From Dryocosmus kuriphilus (Eukaryota; Arthropoda; Insecta; Hymenoptera; Cynipidae), in NCBI GenBank assembly GCA_038277395.1, contig CM076196.1, forward strand, positions 87,609,786-87,673,785: a stretch of 64,000 nucleotides of DNA. Reading direction: 5' to 3'. The translations under genes were made by a program, and so were the position numbers. This document shows, piece after piece, positions 1 through 12,527 of the stretch. The notes below the pieces were generated by a model. That model saw only the letters and a list, made by a program, of their open reading frames with translations, was not told the DNA's origin and made no database searches. How positions within the stretch are numbered: position 1 is the stretch's first letter; every line of letters starts with the position of its first letter.

Positions 1-154
1 GGTTTATACGATCCGTAAACACCGAGCGCGTAGCGCGAGGTGAATAATCTATCGAGCGCGAAGCGCGAGTGTCGTAAATAACGTATCAACGCGAAGCGCA
101 AGTGCCAACAGACGCTCGCCCTAAACGCGCTCATACTTCGCGCGATGAGGATGT
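1..154 (-). repeat. Composite element, GC-hairpin module (truncated by window edge)
   Basis: Contains several GAGCGCGAAGCGCGAG-type hairpins with spacers (AACACCGAGCGCG, CAACAGACGC) and ends CGCGCGATGAGGATGT, the same order as the ends of the minus-oriented copies at 49515-49620 and 60458-60702. Confidence 0.85.
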
Positions 155-945
155 TTTTTGATAAAAACAACCATATAATACATTTCATTAATAAACTATG
201 CGTTGTACCAGGAAATAGTCTTCAGTAAATTTGTAGGTCTTTTGAAGGTGAACAATTCTGTTTTATGACATTTTCTCGTGTCTCGCATAGTTTTGCTGAA
301 AAGTCGATTTCTTGATACTCAATAGCATATTTCACGAATAACTCAAAAACTATGCGTCTTTGCAAAAAATGATATAGAGCAAATTTGTAGATGTTTTTAA
401 GATGAACAACTTTGTTCATTATCATTTCTTTTGTATCTTGCACATTTTGGCGGGAAATTAGAATTTTTGATTTTTTAATAGTGTTTTCTCGATTAAAACA
501 AAAACCGTGCATTTTATCAAAAAATGGTTAATACAAAATGTGTAGATCTTTTTAAGTTAAATAATTTTGGTTATATATATATATATATATATATATTTTT
601 TTTGTATCTCGCATAGTTTAGCCGGAAAGTGGATATTCTGGTTTTGTGAAAACCGTTTTTGATGAATAAAACCATAACCGTTGGTCAGAAGTGGCTGGTT
701 AACGAACTGATCCTTACTTTTTATGCTTTAAAGAAGTGTGCCAAAGCGCAACCCAATCCGATTAGTCCTTCGAAAGTCATCGTGTTCACAGACTAAAACA
801 ATGACAACGACGACAACGCCAGACAGACACCAACGTAAAACATGTTTTTTCGGATTCAGGGGGTCACGAAACGTGGAGATTTCATGAAATCCGCGAAAAT
901 CAGTTTCCACATAAAACTAATACCTTCTCATTTAGATGAGAATGT
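155..945 (+). repeat. Composite element copy 1 (body, plus orientation)
   Basis: Holds two to three internal units of about 155 bp (GGCGGGAAA ... GATTAAAACAAAAACCGTGC), a (TA)n interruption at 571-595 and the block starting near 662 (AAAACCATAACCGTTGGTC). A short GACAAC tract follows, and the end motif GATGAGAATGT at 935-945. Confidence 0.85.
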
Positions 946-1604
946 AATAACTGAAATCCACTCTTGAGAACTTTAATCGCAACTCACTGTCACTGCCTTC
1001 CAATCCGTTCGTTCCGCTCCGTTCCCGCACACACACACTTCTTCCTTCCCCCCTCACTCCTTTTCTCTCTCCCTTACGCTCTTACGCATGCGCACCGATT
1101 ATATTAAATTCTTATAAAAAAATAATTTCTTTCACAATCGGCCACCCTACTTTAGTTTGGTCCTCCAAACTTTCGATTTAACAATTATGATGTAAGTACA
1201 ATAGACAACACTTCCAACTCCTAGTAAAAAATTTCCCTATTCTAATTCGTAATCATTGAGATATTTTTTTTTAGATCTTTTTCTCTCTTTCTCGTCCTAA
1301 ATCATCGATTTCATCCTCTTTTCCACTCTCATGTTCGCTATTCCTACCTTTGTTTCGCTTCCAAATCTTCAGCTGACTCACATGAGCAGTGGTTTCAAAT
1401 TCCTTATCATGGCTTTTGCTTAATTTCTGTACTCATAAGTATCACTGGGCAAAATTTCAACCACTGCTAATGGACCTTCATTGACTTCCGAAGCTTGATT
1501 GAGCTTCCGGTCGCAATGGGATTTCTTTTCATAAATACAATGTCTTTCAAATGCGCTTTTCACACACTCAGCGTAACTACATCTCTCCTGTGATGAGCGC
1601 ACAT
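946..1604. other. No gene seen
   Basis: Mixed AT-rich and pyrimidine-rich sequence (CT-rich around 1000-1080 and 1270-1340). I see nothing definable; short open frames here have no recognisable content. Confidence 0.5.
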
Positions 1605-2410
1605 GCGTGCTCATCTTTATTGCGAAAGCTGGCGGAAGCACACGAAACTAAAGACTTGTGTTGTTGTTTTAAGGTGGACGGGAGGTTCCTAAGAAAACCC
1701 CCTGGCCCCTGACGCTCAGGCTATAAGCCCATTGTGCCACACCCATGTTTATTTGAAGGCAGTGCACCAATACCTGGCAACTTTTTTATAGAGATTTTGA
1801 TCTCTGCTTTTTTCGTTGTTTCCAACGTTCTGGTTATATTATCTCTTGGATGCCAGGTATACCCTATGGCACCGTATCTGACGCGTGCCTCTTTGTATAT
1901 TAAAGTGAGTCTACGATACATGCCATCTGGCAGCCTCCCTAACCAGACTATAAGCTGCTAGCAAAGCTAGTGTTGTCCATGTTCAGTGCACTGATCTGGT
2001 GTGTCATGTCAGTGTATGTGTGAGTTTTTTTTCTCAAAATCAAGCAGCAGCCATCGAGCGATAGTCCCATCGAAAGGAGCCTGTCTCGCACGGAGATCGC
2101 TAACTCTTTTCCGAGTCTCTCAAAATCGGCTGGTGACCTTCAAGCAATTTTCCCCTGTACATGGAACCTCTTCCCTAGGAAGTCAACAACCTCTTCCGTA
2201 GGAAGTCAACAACCTCTTCCCTAGGAAGTCAACAACCTCTTCTTAGGGGACCTACAGTTTAAGCTGGGGTCCGAACCACCAGAACCCCGGTTAAAGTACA
2301 TAGAAAAATTTCCACTGGAACCGACACAGGGATCGAACCCAGTCCTCCTGGTTGGAAGCGTGCTCATCTTTATTGCGAAAGCTGGCAGAAGCACACGAAA
2401 CTAAAGACTT
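1605..2410. mobile_element. 700-bp insertion flanked by a 53-bp direct repeat (SINE-like)
   Basis: Positions 1605-1657 and 2358-2410 are the same 53 bp with one mismatch (GGCGGAAG versus GGCAGAAG). Between them are 700 bp that include a 23-bp tandem repeat and, on the minus strand at about 2315-2340, a tRNA-like T-arm (GGGTTCGATCCC followed downstream by GGTTCCA). This looks like a SINE or similar retroposon with an unusually long target duplication, or a segmental duplication. No full tRNA fold could be built. Confidence 0.55.
2165..2248. repeat. 23-bp tandem repeat (about 3.5 copies)
   Basis: Units starting at 2165, 2188, 2211 and 2234 read AACCTCTTCCCTAGGAAGTC plus AAC. The core TTCCCTAGGAAG is itself nearly palindromic. 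Confidence 0.92.
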
Positions 2411-3189
2411 ATTCACAACCAATTAAAATTTATAATCCGAATTTAAACTAGACAAAGGCAGAATCAACAGAGTGACTTTAGTTATTAAAGTAGATAAGTA
2501 ATAGAAATTTCCTAATCTTAATTATGGAGATGACAAGGTTTGGTTAAGATCTTTTAATTTGACAATTTCACGGCCATTTAAGATTTTATATTTCAGAATG
2601 ACAGGTTGTAAGGAAACCTCGAGGAAATGCCGTGAGAACGTTTTGGAGAGTACTTAAAATGCAATCTTATGTTTTTACTGATTAAAAGAAACAAATTCCG
2701 AGAGTTGATTCTCCGATTTCCAAAGTACTTAAAGATTTTCTAAACAGAGCATGTAACCGAATTTCCAGAACGGTTGTAAAATAGAAATTTATGTGGGGAC
2801 CAGAGACGGACCCTTAGTCGAGGGGTGCACAGCTCGTGTAGCTTGACATCTTTGGGTGGTTGAACGCGCTTTTGGCCGGCTATGAGAACGCATATTGTGG
2901 GCCCGGCACCCACGATTGATTGTTCGGGGGCCGCCCTCCTAGTTTTTGGGGAAACTCTAGCCAATCAAGAGTAAGAAAAACGTCGACCGTGGACTTCAAA
3001 TATTTTAAACGGCCCGCGAAATACAAAGAGTAATTACAAGAACTTAACCCAGGCGGCCCAAGAGCGGGATTGTGACAGTCCATCCATTTAATTTCCTTAC
3101 GTTTTCAAATTCTCTAATGTCTAATCCAAGCTCCTGCTTGCTCTGGCTGTTTGCTCTGGCCCTTCGTTTCCTTTAAAATCTTAAATCAC
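2411..3189. other. No intact gene; GC-richer patch of probable old repeat
   Basis: About 2740-3080 is distinctly GC-richer (GGGCCCGGCACCC, GGCGGCCC) than its surroundings and continues on the minus strand after the gag-like fragment at 3190-3566. It may belong to the same dead retroelement, but I see no conserved motif. Confidence 0.4.
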
Positions 3190-3566
3190 TGTTTTTAAAT
3201 CTGCTATAGCCGTTGGAACATTTTCAGCTCTCGGTATAGGCAAATTTCCTAATACACTAGTAAGCGAGTTCAGCGCTTGCGCCAACTGATCATGCATCTG
3301 ACTCGATCGATTAGAATCATCTAGCATTAACCCACGCTCTTGATTCGCACTTGCACCCTGAGTTTACTTCCTAATTTCTTCCTAAGCTTTTTCAATAGCT
3401 CCTTTTTCTTTTTGAGTTTGCAGTTTAACTCGTTCCCACTTCATTCTTTGCTGTTCCATTTCGCTTCGCATTTCGGCTGCCGTTCGTACGCCTGTTTTTC
3501 ATACAATCTCCTTTGCTTCTGTCTCTCAATCTTGGAATTCACCTCCAAATTTTCTTTACCAGACAT
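3190..3566 (-). pseudogene. Decayed retroelement gag-like fragment
   Basis: Reading the minus strand from ATG at 3566, a Lys/Glu/Gln/Arg-rich helical segment runs about 30 codons. It then shifts frame near 3478 and continues with a coiled-coil-like Met/Glu/Gln/Arg part that contains two stops (about 3365-3385). An open segment follows with SQMHDQLAQALNSLTSVLG and PIPRAENVPTAIADLK. This order (basic/coiled helix, then a region ending in a proline-rich lead-in) resembles gag proteins of LTR retrotransposons. No protease, RT or integrase is seen nearby. It is clearly broken and ancient. The class is uncertain. Confidence 0.55.
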
Positions 3567-3756
3567 TGCTCTCGTTTTAACACCACTAGTGTCGAAAAGT
3601 TACGTTGAAAACAATCAAATTCGTTCTCAGACATTAGCGGCCATTACCTCGACTACTACGCACAACTTGCCTATTTCACTCCCGAACACCAACATTCAGA
3701 GTGATATGGTATCCCACTTCTGATTTGCTAAGATTCCTGTTTATTTTGAGCAACTT

Positions 3757-4483
3757 TATTAAAACAATAACTCAAATACAAATATTGAATTCTGAAGCAT
3801 TATCACTCAGAAAACCAAAAAACTTTTATTGGTTCAAACGGTCTAGTTAATCAAAAGAAAAACAACGAAATCGTTGCTATATCAATATTTATTCGAAAAA
3901 CGACGACGTTAGGCCAAAAATTTGTAGGCCTTTTTCAAGTCTAAAAAACAACAATAAAAATATTTTACAAATTGATAAAAATCTTTAGTGAAAACACCAA
4001 CCATTTTGAAGTAAATAACAAGAAAACATACCTGTCAATTTTGTTCTTAGAAACCATAATACAAGGTAAATTTTTAAAGAGTTAGTCATATGCCTTAAAA
4101 TCCATATACGAAGTTTGTAAAGTTTTAAAGTTTTAATTCATCCTTTAAACTTTCAACTTTAAAAATTGACCTTGTATTATGGTTTCTAAGAACAAAATTG
4201 ACAGGTATGTTTTCTTGTTATTTACTTCAAAATGGTTGGTGTTTTCACTAAAGATTTGTATCAATTTGTTAGATATTTTCATTCTTGTTGTTATTAGACT
4301 TGAAAAAGGCCTACAAATTTTTGGCCGAAACGTCATCGTTTTTTGAATAAATGTTGATATAGCAACGATTTCGTTGTTTTTCTTTTGATTAATTAGACCG
4401 TTTAGATCAATAAAAATCTTTTGGTTTTCTGAGCGATAATGCTTCAGAATTCAAAACATTATTTGAATAAAATATTACGGTCC
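3757..4483. mobile_element. Fold-back element with arms of about 300 bp
   Basis: Left arm about 3781-4080 and right arm about 4153-4462 are reverse complements over nearly their whole length; for example TTGAATTCTGAAGCATTATC at the left outer end reappears inverted at the right. The loop is about 70 bp. No ORF. The arms include GGCCAAAAATTTGTAGGCC, itself palindromic. A non-autonomous fold-back or MITE-type element of unknown superfamily. Confidence 0.88.
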
Positions 4484-6110
4484 AAGTAATAAGGAAATTG
4501 GATTTACTCCAATTTTGAAGATTGAAAAAGTGTGTGCGAGTATGCTTCTCTTATACTCGCTAAAACAGTATGCCAGTAAGTTTGTGGTGAACTTTGGGCT
4601 TGGGTTTTACGTTGCAAATACTTAGCAGCCTGTAAAAAATTAACCAGAGGTACTATTTTTCTTTACAAATTGAAGTTTGTTTTTAAGTACGACGTCCCAC
4701 AATGCGCGTAATTTTTAGTGCACATTCCTAGTCCTTAGGAGTGCCAGTATGTCTGATATGAGGGGAATACTGTAAAAAAGTGGCCTTTTTTTCTGTCACG
4801 GTCACCCGGTCTAATAGGACTGACTCTTATTTTTGTAATATCTTCGTAAAAAATCGATAATATGTTGATTTTATTGTTAGCTTAAATACCTTTTGAAAAA
4901 TAAAAACTAATTTCCAAATACAGTTACGGTGAGAAATTTTTTATACGAAGATATTAAAAAATAGAGGTAAGTCCCATGTATTTGGTCCATTGTTTTCCCC
5001 TAAGCACTTGACGAAATGAAGTTAGCTGACGATGAAGCGAAAATACCAGTAGCGTGAAACACTTGAAATTTGAATTAATCAATGAAACAGAGGACATCAG
5101 TGGGTTATCTCTAATTAGGATGACGGACTGCGAACTTACTAGAAATAGATTCTAATAATACATTTTCTTTATATAACTAAAAAATTCCTTTGAATTGATA
5201 AGCCTCCTTTATACTTTTTTTCAAGTCAGTTACAATAAATCTATGTCATATTGTATAAAAATGTTATTTTTATAAATAATTGAAGTCTATATTTTTTATA
5301 TAAAGTAGGTATAAATGAAACAAGTCAAGTGCCACTGAATACTTCTCTACAGATCGTAAACATATTTCGTGGGCCAGTTCCGCGCCAAATTAAAGTATCT
5401 GCGAAAAAACGTTTAAATAACAATGTGGTTAGAGATACATATAATATAATCAATTTCACATTTTTTTTCGCTCTTTTCTACAACTTATTAAAAATTTTCT
5501 TTAAAACATTTTGAAAATGTTTTAAATTGAAAATGGAATGAAAATTGCGACAAGTTTAATTTCGAATCAAATTTAGGTTATACTTGTAAGTTGCATCTCA
5601 TTTAGTTTAATCATGATCAGAATTTGAAAAGGCACATTCGTGAAAGGGATATCATGCGTATTATTAAAAAGTACTATGTTTTAAAAAAATCATTACAAAG
5701 TTATTTTATATATATTTGAAGGGTACGCACCCAAAACCGCCAAAATTCCAAAATTTTTTAAATATGTTTTATTGGCTCATATTTTTTTAATGATTCTAAC
5801 ATATCCCTGTCAAATGAGGTGGTCAAATTCGAAATGAAAGTGAGTGACTTAAATAAAAGGTTTGTTTTCCGCTTACTGGTGCTACATTCAAAAATAAAAG
5901 TGATTCATTTTGCATTGTTTTGAACCGATTGGCACCGCACTACATTAAAAATAAAAATGAAAAATTATTTATATTGCTTTATTTTACATCTAATGTCATC
6001 GCGCTACATTATTTAGAACAAAAAAGTGTCAAAACAAAATATTTTTCACATAGGCGTTTGGGAGATTTCGCTCAAAGTAGATTTTTGATAATTTTCTCCT
6101 TGAAACAAGT
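4484..6110. other. AT-rich stretch with a small inverted repeat
   Basis: Mostly featureless. A short inverted repeat (about 4816-4856 against 4935-4976, AATATCTTCGTA and its complement) suggests a MITE of about 160 bp. Position 5713 onward (ATTTGAAGGGTACGCACC) resembles the terminal motif of the elements at 10111 and 34482. Confidence 0.45.
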
Positions 6111-6243
6111 TTTGCTTCCTCATAGAAGAAGTTTTGTAGTCGTGACAATTTCAAATATTTTTTAAATGATTCATTTAAATGTTCGTCAGTTGATAAATGT
6201 CTAATACAACGTTCTAATCAATTGTCCGAATGTATGTGTGTAT

Positions 6244-6293
<50 letters not shown>

Positions 6294-6983
6294 ATGGATG
6301 GAGGGAGGGTAGGAAGGATGTAGCCCTTTTTTATTATTACCATAACTTAAAGACGGGAGCAGATAAATTGCTGAAATTTGGAGGGCTTATTTCCAGCACT
6401 AATATCTCGATACTGATGTAATTTTTTTTTTAAATATTGAATTTTGCAATTTTTATGTCCTTTATAATTTTTGAAAAACAGGTTTTTTTATAGTAAAACT
6501 TTTTTCATTAACATAATTCAAAGTTGATGCAAGAACAGAAAAGATACCTTCATTCGAGACGATTCGATTGACCTATAATATTGATATATTTTCTTGAAAA
6601 GTAAGAAAGTTATGGTTATTTATAATATTTGAAAAATCTATTTTTTACAGTAAAACTTTTTTCATCAAAATAATATTCACAGTTTATGCAAGAACAGAAA
6701 AGACTTTTTGATTCAAGACGAATCGATTGAGCTATAATATTAATATACTTTCTTGTAAAGTAAGAAAGTTATGGTCACTTATAATGTTCTAAAAATCTGT
6801 TTTTTACAGTCAAACTTTTTTATTAGTATAATTCAAAGTTTTTGATCGTATATTTGTACATTTACGGCGGGCACCTTCTCATGCATATGCATGCATATTC
6901 ATGTAATGCATTTTATTGAAGATTCATTGAATTATTTAATATTTAAAATAGAATCAATAATGCTTCCTCTATGAGGAAGCAAA
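6111..6983. mobile_element. 873-bp element with TTTGCTTCCTCATAGA inverted ends
   Basis: TTTGCTTCCTCATAGA at 6111-6126 is matched exactly by its complement at 6968-6983. Inside are a long (TA)n run (about 6245-6286) and about 2.3 copies of a 157-159-bp tandem unit (AGTAAAACTTTTTTCAT at 6492 and 6649, AGTCAAAC at 6808). No coding capacity; MITE-like. Confidence 0.78.
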
Positions 6984-7789
6984 TACTTTTGCTGTTGAGC
7001 ACACACCGGATATCGAATTCACAGCTAGTTTATGGTGTACTATTTTTATTAGTCATTTTTGACTAAAACTTTAGTGAAAAAAACTTTACTTTAAAGCTAC
7101 AAAAAGACATGGTGAAATACATATTAGTAAAAAATTTTAATGAAGTAAGTTTTTGATTGACTTCATTAATTCAGATTTAGAAATTAGAAACAGAAAAAAG
7201 AATCCATAATAATATGACGTATTTAACAGATTTTTATTATTAAAGTATATCTTAATCTTCTGAAGTAAAATCAAATTGAAGTTATTTAATTTTGAACATA
7301 TAATATCAAATTTTCCGTTTTCACGCGTTTTAAAAAATATTTTATTTCTGAAAGTAACAAGGTACAGCTTTCAGTTAGAACTTTTGCATTTGAAATCGTA
7401 TGAAAGGTTAATTTGAAAATATTGTAAAAAAGGCTTTATTTTTTTTTCTCAAATGGGACTTCGACGAATTGGGCCTATGCTATCAAAACTATCCTTAATT
7501 TTTTTAATTAAAAAAATATGCGTAGGCTTTCCTCAAGATTTTTGCAAAAAATGTGTATACTCAATTAAATACGTAAATATTATCTAAAATTTTACAACTA
7601 GATCCACAAATTGGGATGTTATTTCTCCAAAATAATTTTTGAAATAAACTCCTGTTAACCTTTAAAATTTTATTTTCACAAGTAATTTTTAAAAAATTCC
7701 ATAAGTAGTCAGGAAAAATTGAAGATTTTACTCTGAGTGACTCTAGATATTATTTTAAATATCTCCCTAAAAGATAAATGATATATTTT
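6984..7789. other. No gene seen
   Basis: AT-rich. A segment at 7450-7500 (GGACTTCGACGAATTGGGCC ... GCTATCAAAACTAT) recurs in related form at about 16150-16200 and 16350-16390, so it is part of another dispersed repeat. Confidence 0.45.
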
Positions 7790-9190
7790 AGAGAAAAAAA
7801 ATGAAATGCATGCATACTCAGAAAAAGTAAAAGGTAAAAAGTGTTTCTGGTAAAAATTCTTCGGGTAATCGCGGTATGTAAAAAATGAAGATCGGCAAGG
7901 GTACCATGAAAGAGCTCTCACAACAAAGTGACATCCCAGATATTTCGACAGGCTATGGGATATCCTTTTATGTCCCAAATGGGATTTTCTCTAAATTCTG
8001 GGGATATCATCAGGATATCTCAAAATCCCCTGAAAAATTCTTAGAAACCTGGAAATAATCAATTTCATATATTTATTTATAAAATTGAAAAGGATTTTAT
8101 AAATTTTTTCTGCATGATTACCGCACTGTATCGTTGCCAATTTGATCTCTAATATTCGGTGGAATTTGGTGAACACAAATTTTTCTAAAAAGTTAATGGA
8201 CCCCGCATCAAATCTACAGGAAATGGGTTCTAGTGAAAATTTTTTATTCTCAGGGAGCTTTCATGTGGATAGGTTTTCTTTTTTCTTATAACGTTCTATC
8301 CCTTTTTAATTTCACACCGCAATTGTATTTTCGTCTAGAAAATAAAATAAATAAATAAATAAATTTTCTATTTTCTATTTTTCTTTCTTTCTTCGTGGTT
8401 TATGGACGCTGCCTCATTGTTGCATTTTGTGACTTTCTGACGAAAGATATTTTTTCAGCAAGTCATAAAACTACAAAATATGTCAGAATTAGACGTTTAC
8501 AATAGAAGCCAAGCTGTACAATACAAAACCCATTTTTTAAATTCTAGCTCACAGCTTTTTCTTTGTAGGAGCTGTTTTTAATTGCAGCATCGCCAATAAA
8601 CTTTTGATTTTGGAGTTCCCTCAGTATCACTTGATGAAAAAAAAAACGTGTAAAATGAAAAGGATAATTTTTGAAGAGTCGATCTTATAAACTATCTAAA
8701 ATTTAAAATTATTTTATGATAATTTTTCTCCATTTTTAATTCGTTTGTAAATTTTGTCGAAAAGAGTCAATCAAAATAAGGGTAAAAATGGAAAAGTTTT
8801 TAACATTCTTGCTAGATGAAAAAAAAAAACTTGTTACAGTTTCTCTAACAAATATCTTCTTATAAATAAAGATCAGTAGTATTATTAGGTATTGTTTCCG
8901 AGTTAGATGATAATTTTTCTCCATTTTTAATGTTCTTGAAAAGATTTAGTCAAAATAACATAACAGGGGACGTCTCTGGATATCCAAATTTGCGCCCTGT
9001 AGGATATCTCATGGGATATCTCTGGGATATTCCTGGGTTAGCCTGGAACATAAATGGGATATCCCATGCTGTGAGGGAGGGCAAATCTTTCATTTTACCC
9101 TTGCCGATCTTCATTTTTTTGCATGCCGAGATTATCCCAGATTTTTACCTGAAACACTTTTTACCCTATGTTTTTTATTTCTACCAAAAA
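7790..9190. mobile_element. Inverted-repeat element with GGATATC-rich arms
   Basis: Arms about 7790-8040 and 8960-9190 are inverted (for example ACCCTTGCCGATCTTCATTT at right, complement at left). Both arms carry many GGGATATC/GATATCCC motifs at about 12-bp spacing. The phrase GATAATTTTTCTCCATTTTT is repeated directly at about 8718 and 8909. No coding capacity. Confidence 0.72.
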
Positions 9191-10110
9191 ATCAATGAAT
9201 AGTGTTTATTTAACGAAATTAATTATTTTGTGCAAAAATGGTTTTGAGCGGAACACAAAAAATTTTTTGTATGAAAGAAAGGGGGATAATTCTTTGGTTG
9301 ACAGGCATAAGCGACTGACATTTTTAGTAAAACTAAATTAAGTTCAGTTTCCAGTGCTTTTAATAGTTCTCTGTAAGATCCCTAACTTGAAGATCATTTA
9401 ATAACGTAGTTATGACACAAAAAAGTAAATAACATAAGCGCCTATTTGCAATATTGTCAATTAAATACCGGCATACTGACCAAAATGCACGTAAATTTAG
9501 GATATAATTTCATGCCGCTTAGAAGTGTGCGATCTTTTAATTTAGAAATTCACCTTGTATATCAACATCCGAAAAAGCAGATTCGTAACTTGTGATTAAA
9601 TCTATTCTAATAAATAATTTCGTTTTACTGGGTAAACCTCAGCTAACGAGTTTAGACTAACCTTAGAATATTTTACATGTCATGTTGACATTAAAAAAAC
9701 TGAAGTTGATCGAAATTTTTCAGAAGTCGATCGAACTGGCGTAATATATAACAGGCAAATAGGCGTCTATTCTGGATCACATTTAATTTCACCGAGATCT
9801 TTGATTTTTTTCTCAAATTTGTGCAGCATATCTTACAAATACATTAAATAATAGGATTAACGGGTTAGTATAAAAATAATCGATTATGTTCCCGATTTGA
9901 CAGAATTAAAAGAATATGCAACCTCATTTATCTCGAAATCATGACAGATACAGATAAGCGTTTCTCCCTGTCAGTCACAGAATTTTCGCACAAAAGGAAC
10001 AATTTATGGGGGAGTTATGCGAAAAAAATAGAAACTCTTTTTGGACCACCGTAATAATGCGCTCAGTTTTGAACTTTTTATACAAAAACTGAAAGTGAGT
10101 TGCTATATTT
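9191..10110. other. No gene seen
   Basis: AT-rich sequence without recognised repeat or coding structure. Confidence 0.45.
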
Positions 10111-10268
10111 GAAGGGTGGCACGGCATAAGGGATTATCTCACATTTGGTCGATTTTTCAGGAGAGACAAAAAACGTTCTGTAAAACTTAATTTTTAATTT
10201 AAGAAAAAAAATACCACTTCGGGGATATTTTAGTGCTGAATAAAGTCGAAAAAAAATTGAATAAAAAA

Positions 10269-11423
10269 ATCTGCCCGCTGCGCGGGCACATTCTCATCGC
10301 GCGCTACGCGCGCCGCGCTTCGCGCGAAGTATGAGCGCGCCTAGGGCGCGCGTTGTTGGCACTCGCGCTTCGCGCTCGACATTTGACTCGCGCTTCGCGC
10401 TCGATACGTTATTTACGGCACTCACACGCTTCTCTCGATAGATTATTCACCTCGCGCTACGCGCTCGGTGTTTATAGATCGTATAAACCTTTAAAATTAG
10501 AAATTACAAAAGAAATTATTTTACTTTAGTAAGAGACTCTATCGCCCTTAAGGAATACATTCTCATCAGGTGACACTCGCGCTTCGCGCTCGATAATGTT
10601 ATCGTTTCTTTAAAAAAACACATTATAGATTGGTAAAGCTCTTTTTGATTTTCCAAATTTTTACAATACAGGATTTCGATTCTTAAAAGTAAAACGATGA
10701 GTCTTATAAATAAATTTTTTAGCTTTTTCCAAGGTGAACAATTCTGCTTGTTAATATTTTCTCATATCTTGCACAGTTTTGCTAAAAAGTGGTTTTCTTT
10801 ATATTTTATAAATATTTCACGAATAACTCAAAAACTACGCATCTGATCAAAAAAATGATGCAGAGAGCAAATGTTGAAACAATTTTGAGAAAACAACTTT
10901 GTGTATGGGCATTTGATTTTTTCGTATCTTCCATAGTTTGGCGGAGAATTTGAAATCTTTAATTTTTAATAATGTTTTTTATCGATTAAAACAAAAACCG
11001 TGCATTTTATGAAAAAATGGTTAAAACAAAATTTGTAGATCTTTTTAAATTGAACAACTTTGTTCTTTACTATTTTTTTATTTCTTGAATATTTTGGCGG
11101 GAAACCACACTTTTTTAATTTTAATAGCGTTTTCTTGATTAAATCAAAAACGTTCATTTTATCAAAAAATGGTTAAAACAAAATTTGTAGATTTTTTGAA
11201 GATGAACAATTTTACTTCTTACATTTTTTTTTTATCTCTGATAGTTTAGCCGGAAAATGGATTTTTTGATTTTGTGAAAACCGTTTTTGATGGATAAAAC
11301 CATAACCGTTGGTCAAAAACCGCTGGTTAACGAACTCGTCCTTTCTTTTTGGACCTTTATTAAAGAAATGTGCCAAAGCGCAATCCAATCCGATTAGTCC
11401 TTCGAAAGTTATCGTGGGAACAG

Positions 11424-11455
<32 letters not shown>

Positions 11456-11625
11456 AACGACGACAACGACGACAACGACAACGACGACAACGCCAACAGA
11501 CAGACAGACACGGTCGTAAAAAACCATTTTTTTTCGGATTCAGGAGGTCTTAAAACGTGGAGATTTCATGAAATCCGCGAAAGTCAAATTTTGCATAAAT
11601 CTAATACCTTCTCTGATGAGAATGT
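10269..11625 (+). repeat. Composite element copy 2 with GC-hairpin module
   Basis: Starts TCTGCCCGCTGCGCGGGCAC, ACATTCTCATC at 10288-10298, followed by GC hairpins to about 10480 and one more at 10575. Then come internal units of about 155 bp, the ATAAAACCATAACCGTTGGTC block at about 11292 and a long GACAAC tract (11421-11505). It ends GATGAGAATGT (11615-11625). Confidence 0.9.
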
Positions 11626-12495
11626 AAAAATGAACTCTTGATGAAAAACGTAACAGTTAAATTTTGAAAAAAAGGTTAATTCGAAACACAAAAAATTGGT
11701 AAAGTTTTTTTAGTGATTTTCCAAATTTCACAATAGAGGATTTCGATTCTTAAAAGTAAAACGATGAGTCTTATAAATAAATTTTGTAGCTCTTTCCAAG
11801 GTGAACAATTCTGCTTCGTAATATTTTCTCATATCTGGCATATTTTGCTGAAAAGTGGTTTTCTTTATATTTTCATAACATATTTCACGAATAACTTAAA
11901 AAAATACGCGTCTGCTCAAAAAAATGGTAGAGAGCAAATTTGTAGACAATTTGGAGGTGAACAACTTTGTTTATTATTATTTTTCCGTATCCTTCATAGT
12001 TTGGCGGGAAATTTGAAATTTTTAATTTTTAATAACGTTTTATCGATTAAAACAAAAACCGTGCATTTTATGAAAAAATCGTTAAAACAAAATTTGTAGA
12101 TCTTTTTAAATTGAACAACTTTGTTTTTTTACCATTTTTTGGTATCTTGAATATTTTGGCGGGAAACCACAGTTTATTAATTTTAATAGCGTTTTCTTGA
12201 TTAAAACAAAAACCGTTCATTTTATCAAAAAACGTTTAAGACAAAATTTGTAGATTTTTTTGAGTTGAACAATTTTACTTTCTTACATTTTTTTTGTATC
12301 TCTGATAGTTTAGCCGGAAAATGGATTTTTTGATTTTGTGAAAACCGTTTTTGATGGATAAAACCATAACCGTTGGTCAAAAACCGCTGGTTAACGAACT
12401 CGTCCTTTCTTTTTGGACCTTAAAGTAGTGTGCCAAAGCGCAATCCAATCCGATTAGTCCTTCGAAAGTTATCGTGGGAACAGACGACGACAACG

Positions 12496-12527
<32 letters not shown>

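Noticed and set aside
1..130. CRISPR-like array: short GC palindromes with spacers of 20-40 bp
   Set aside because: Eukaryotic context, no cas genes, and the spacers are themselves conserved between copies, so these are parts of a repeat element.
2315..2400. A tRNA gene on the minus strand
   Set aside because: Only a T-arm-like box and a CCA-like end are present; no matching acceptor stem or D arm could be found, so it is better seen as part of a SINE-like insert.
3340..3723. 127-codon plus-strand frame rich in Phe/Ser/Leu
   Set aside because: It is the complement of the gag-like pseudogene and gives a biased hydrophobic peptide.
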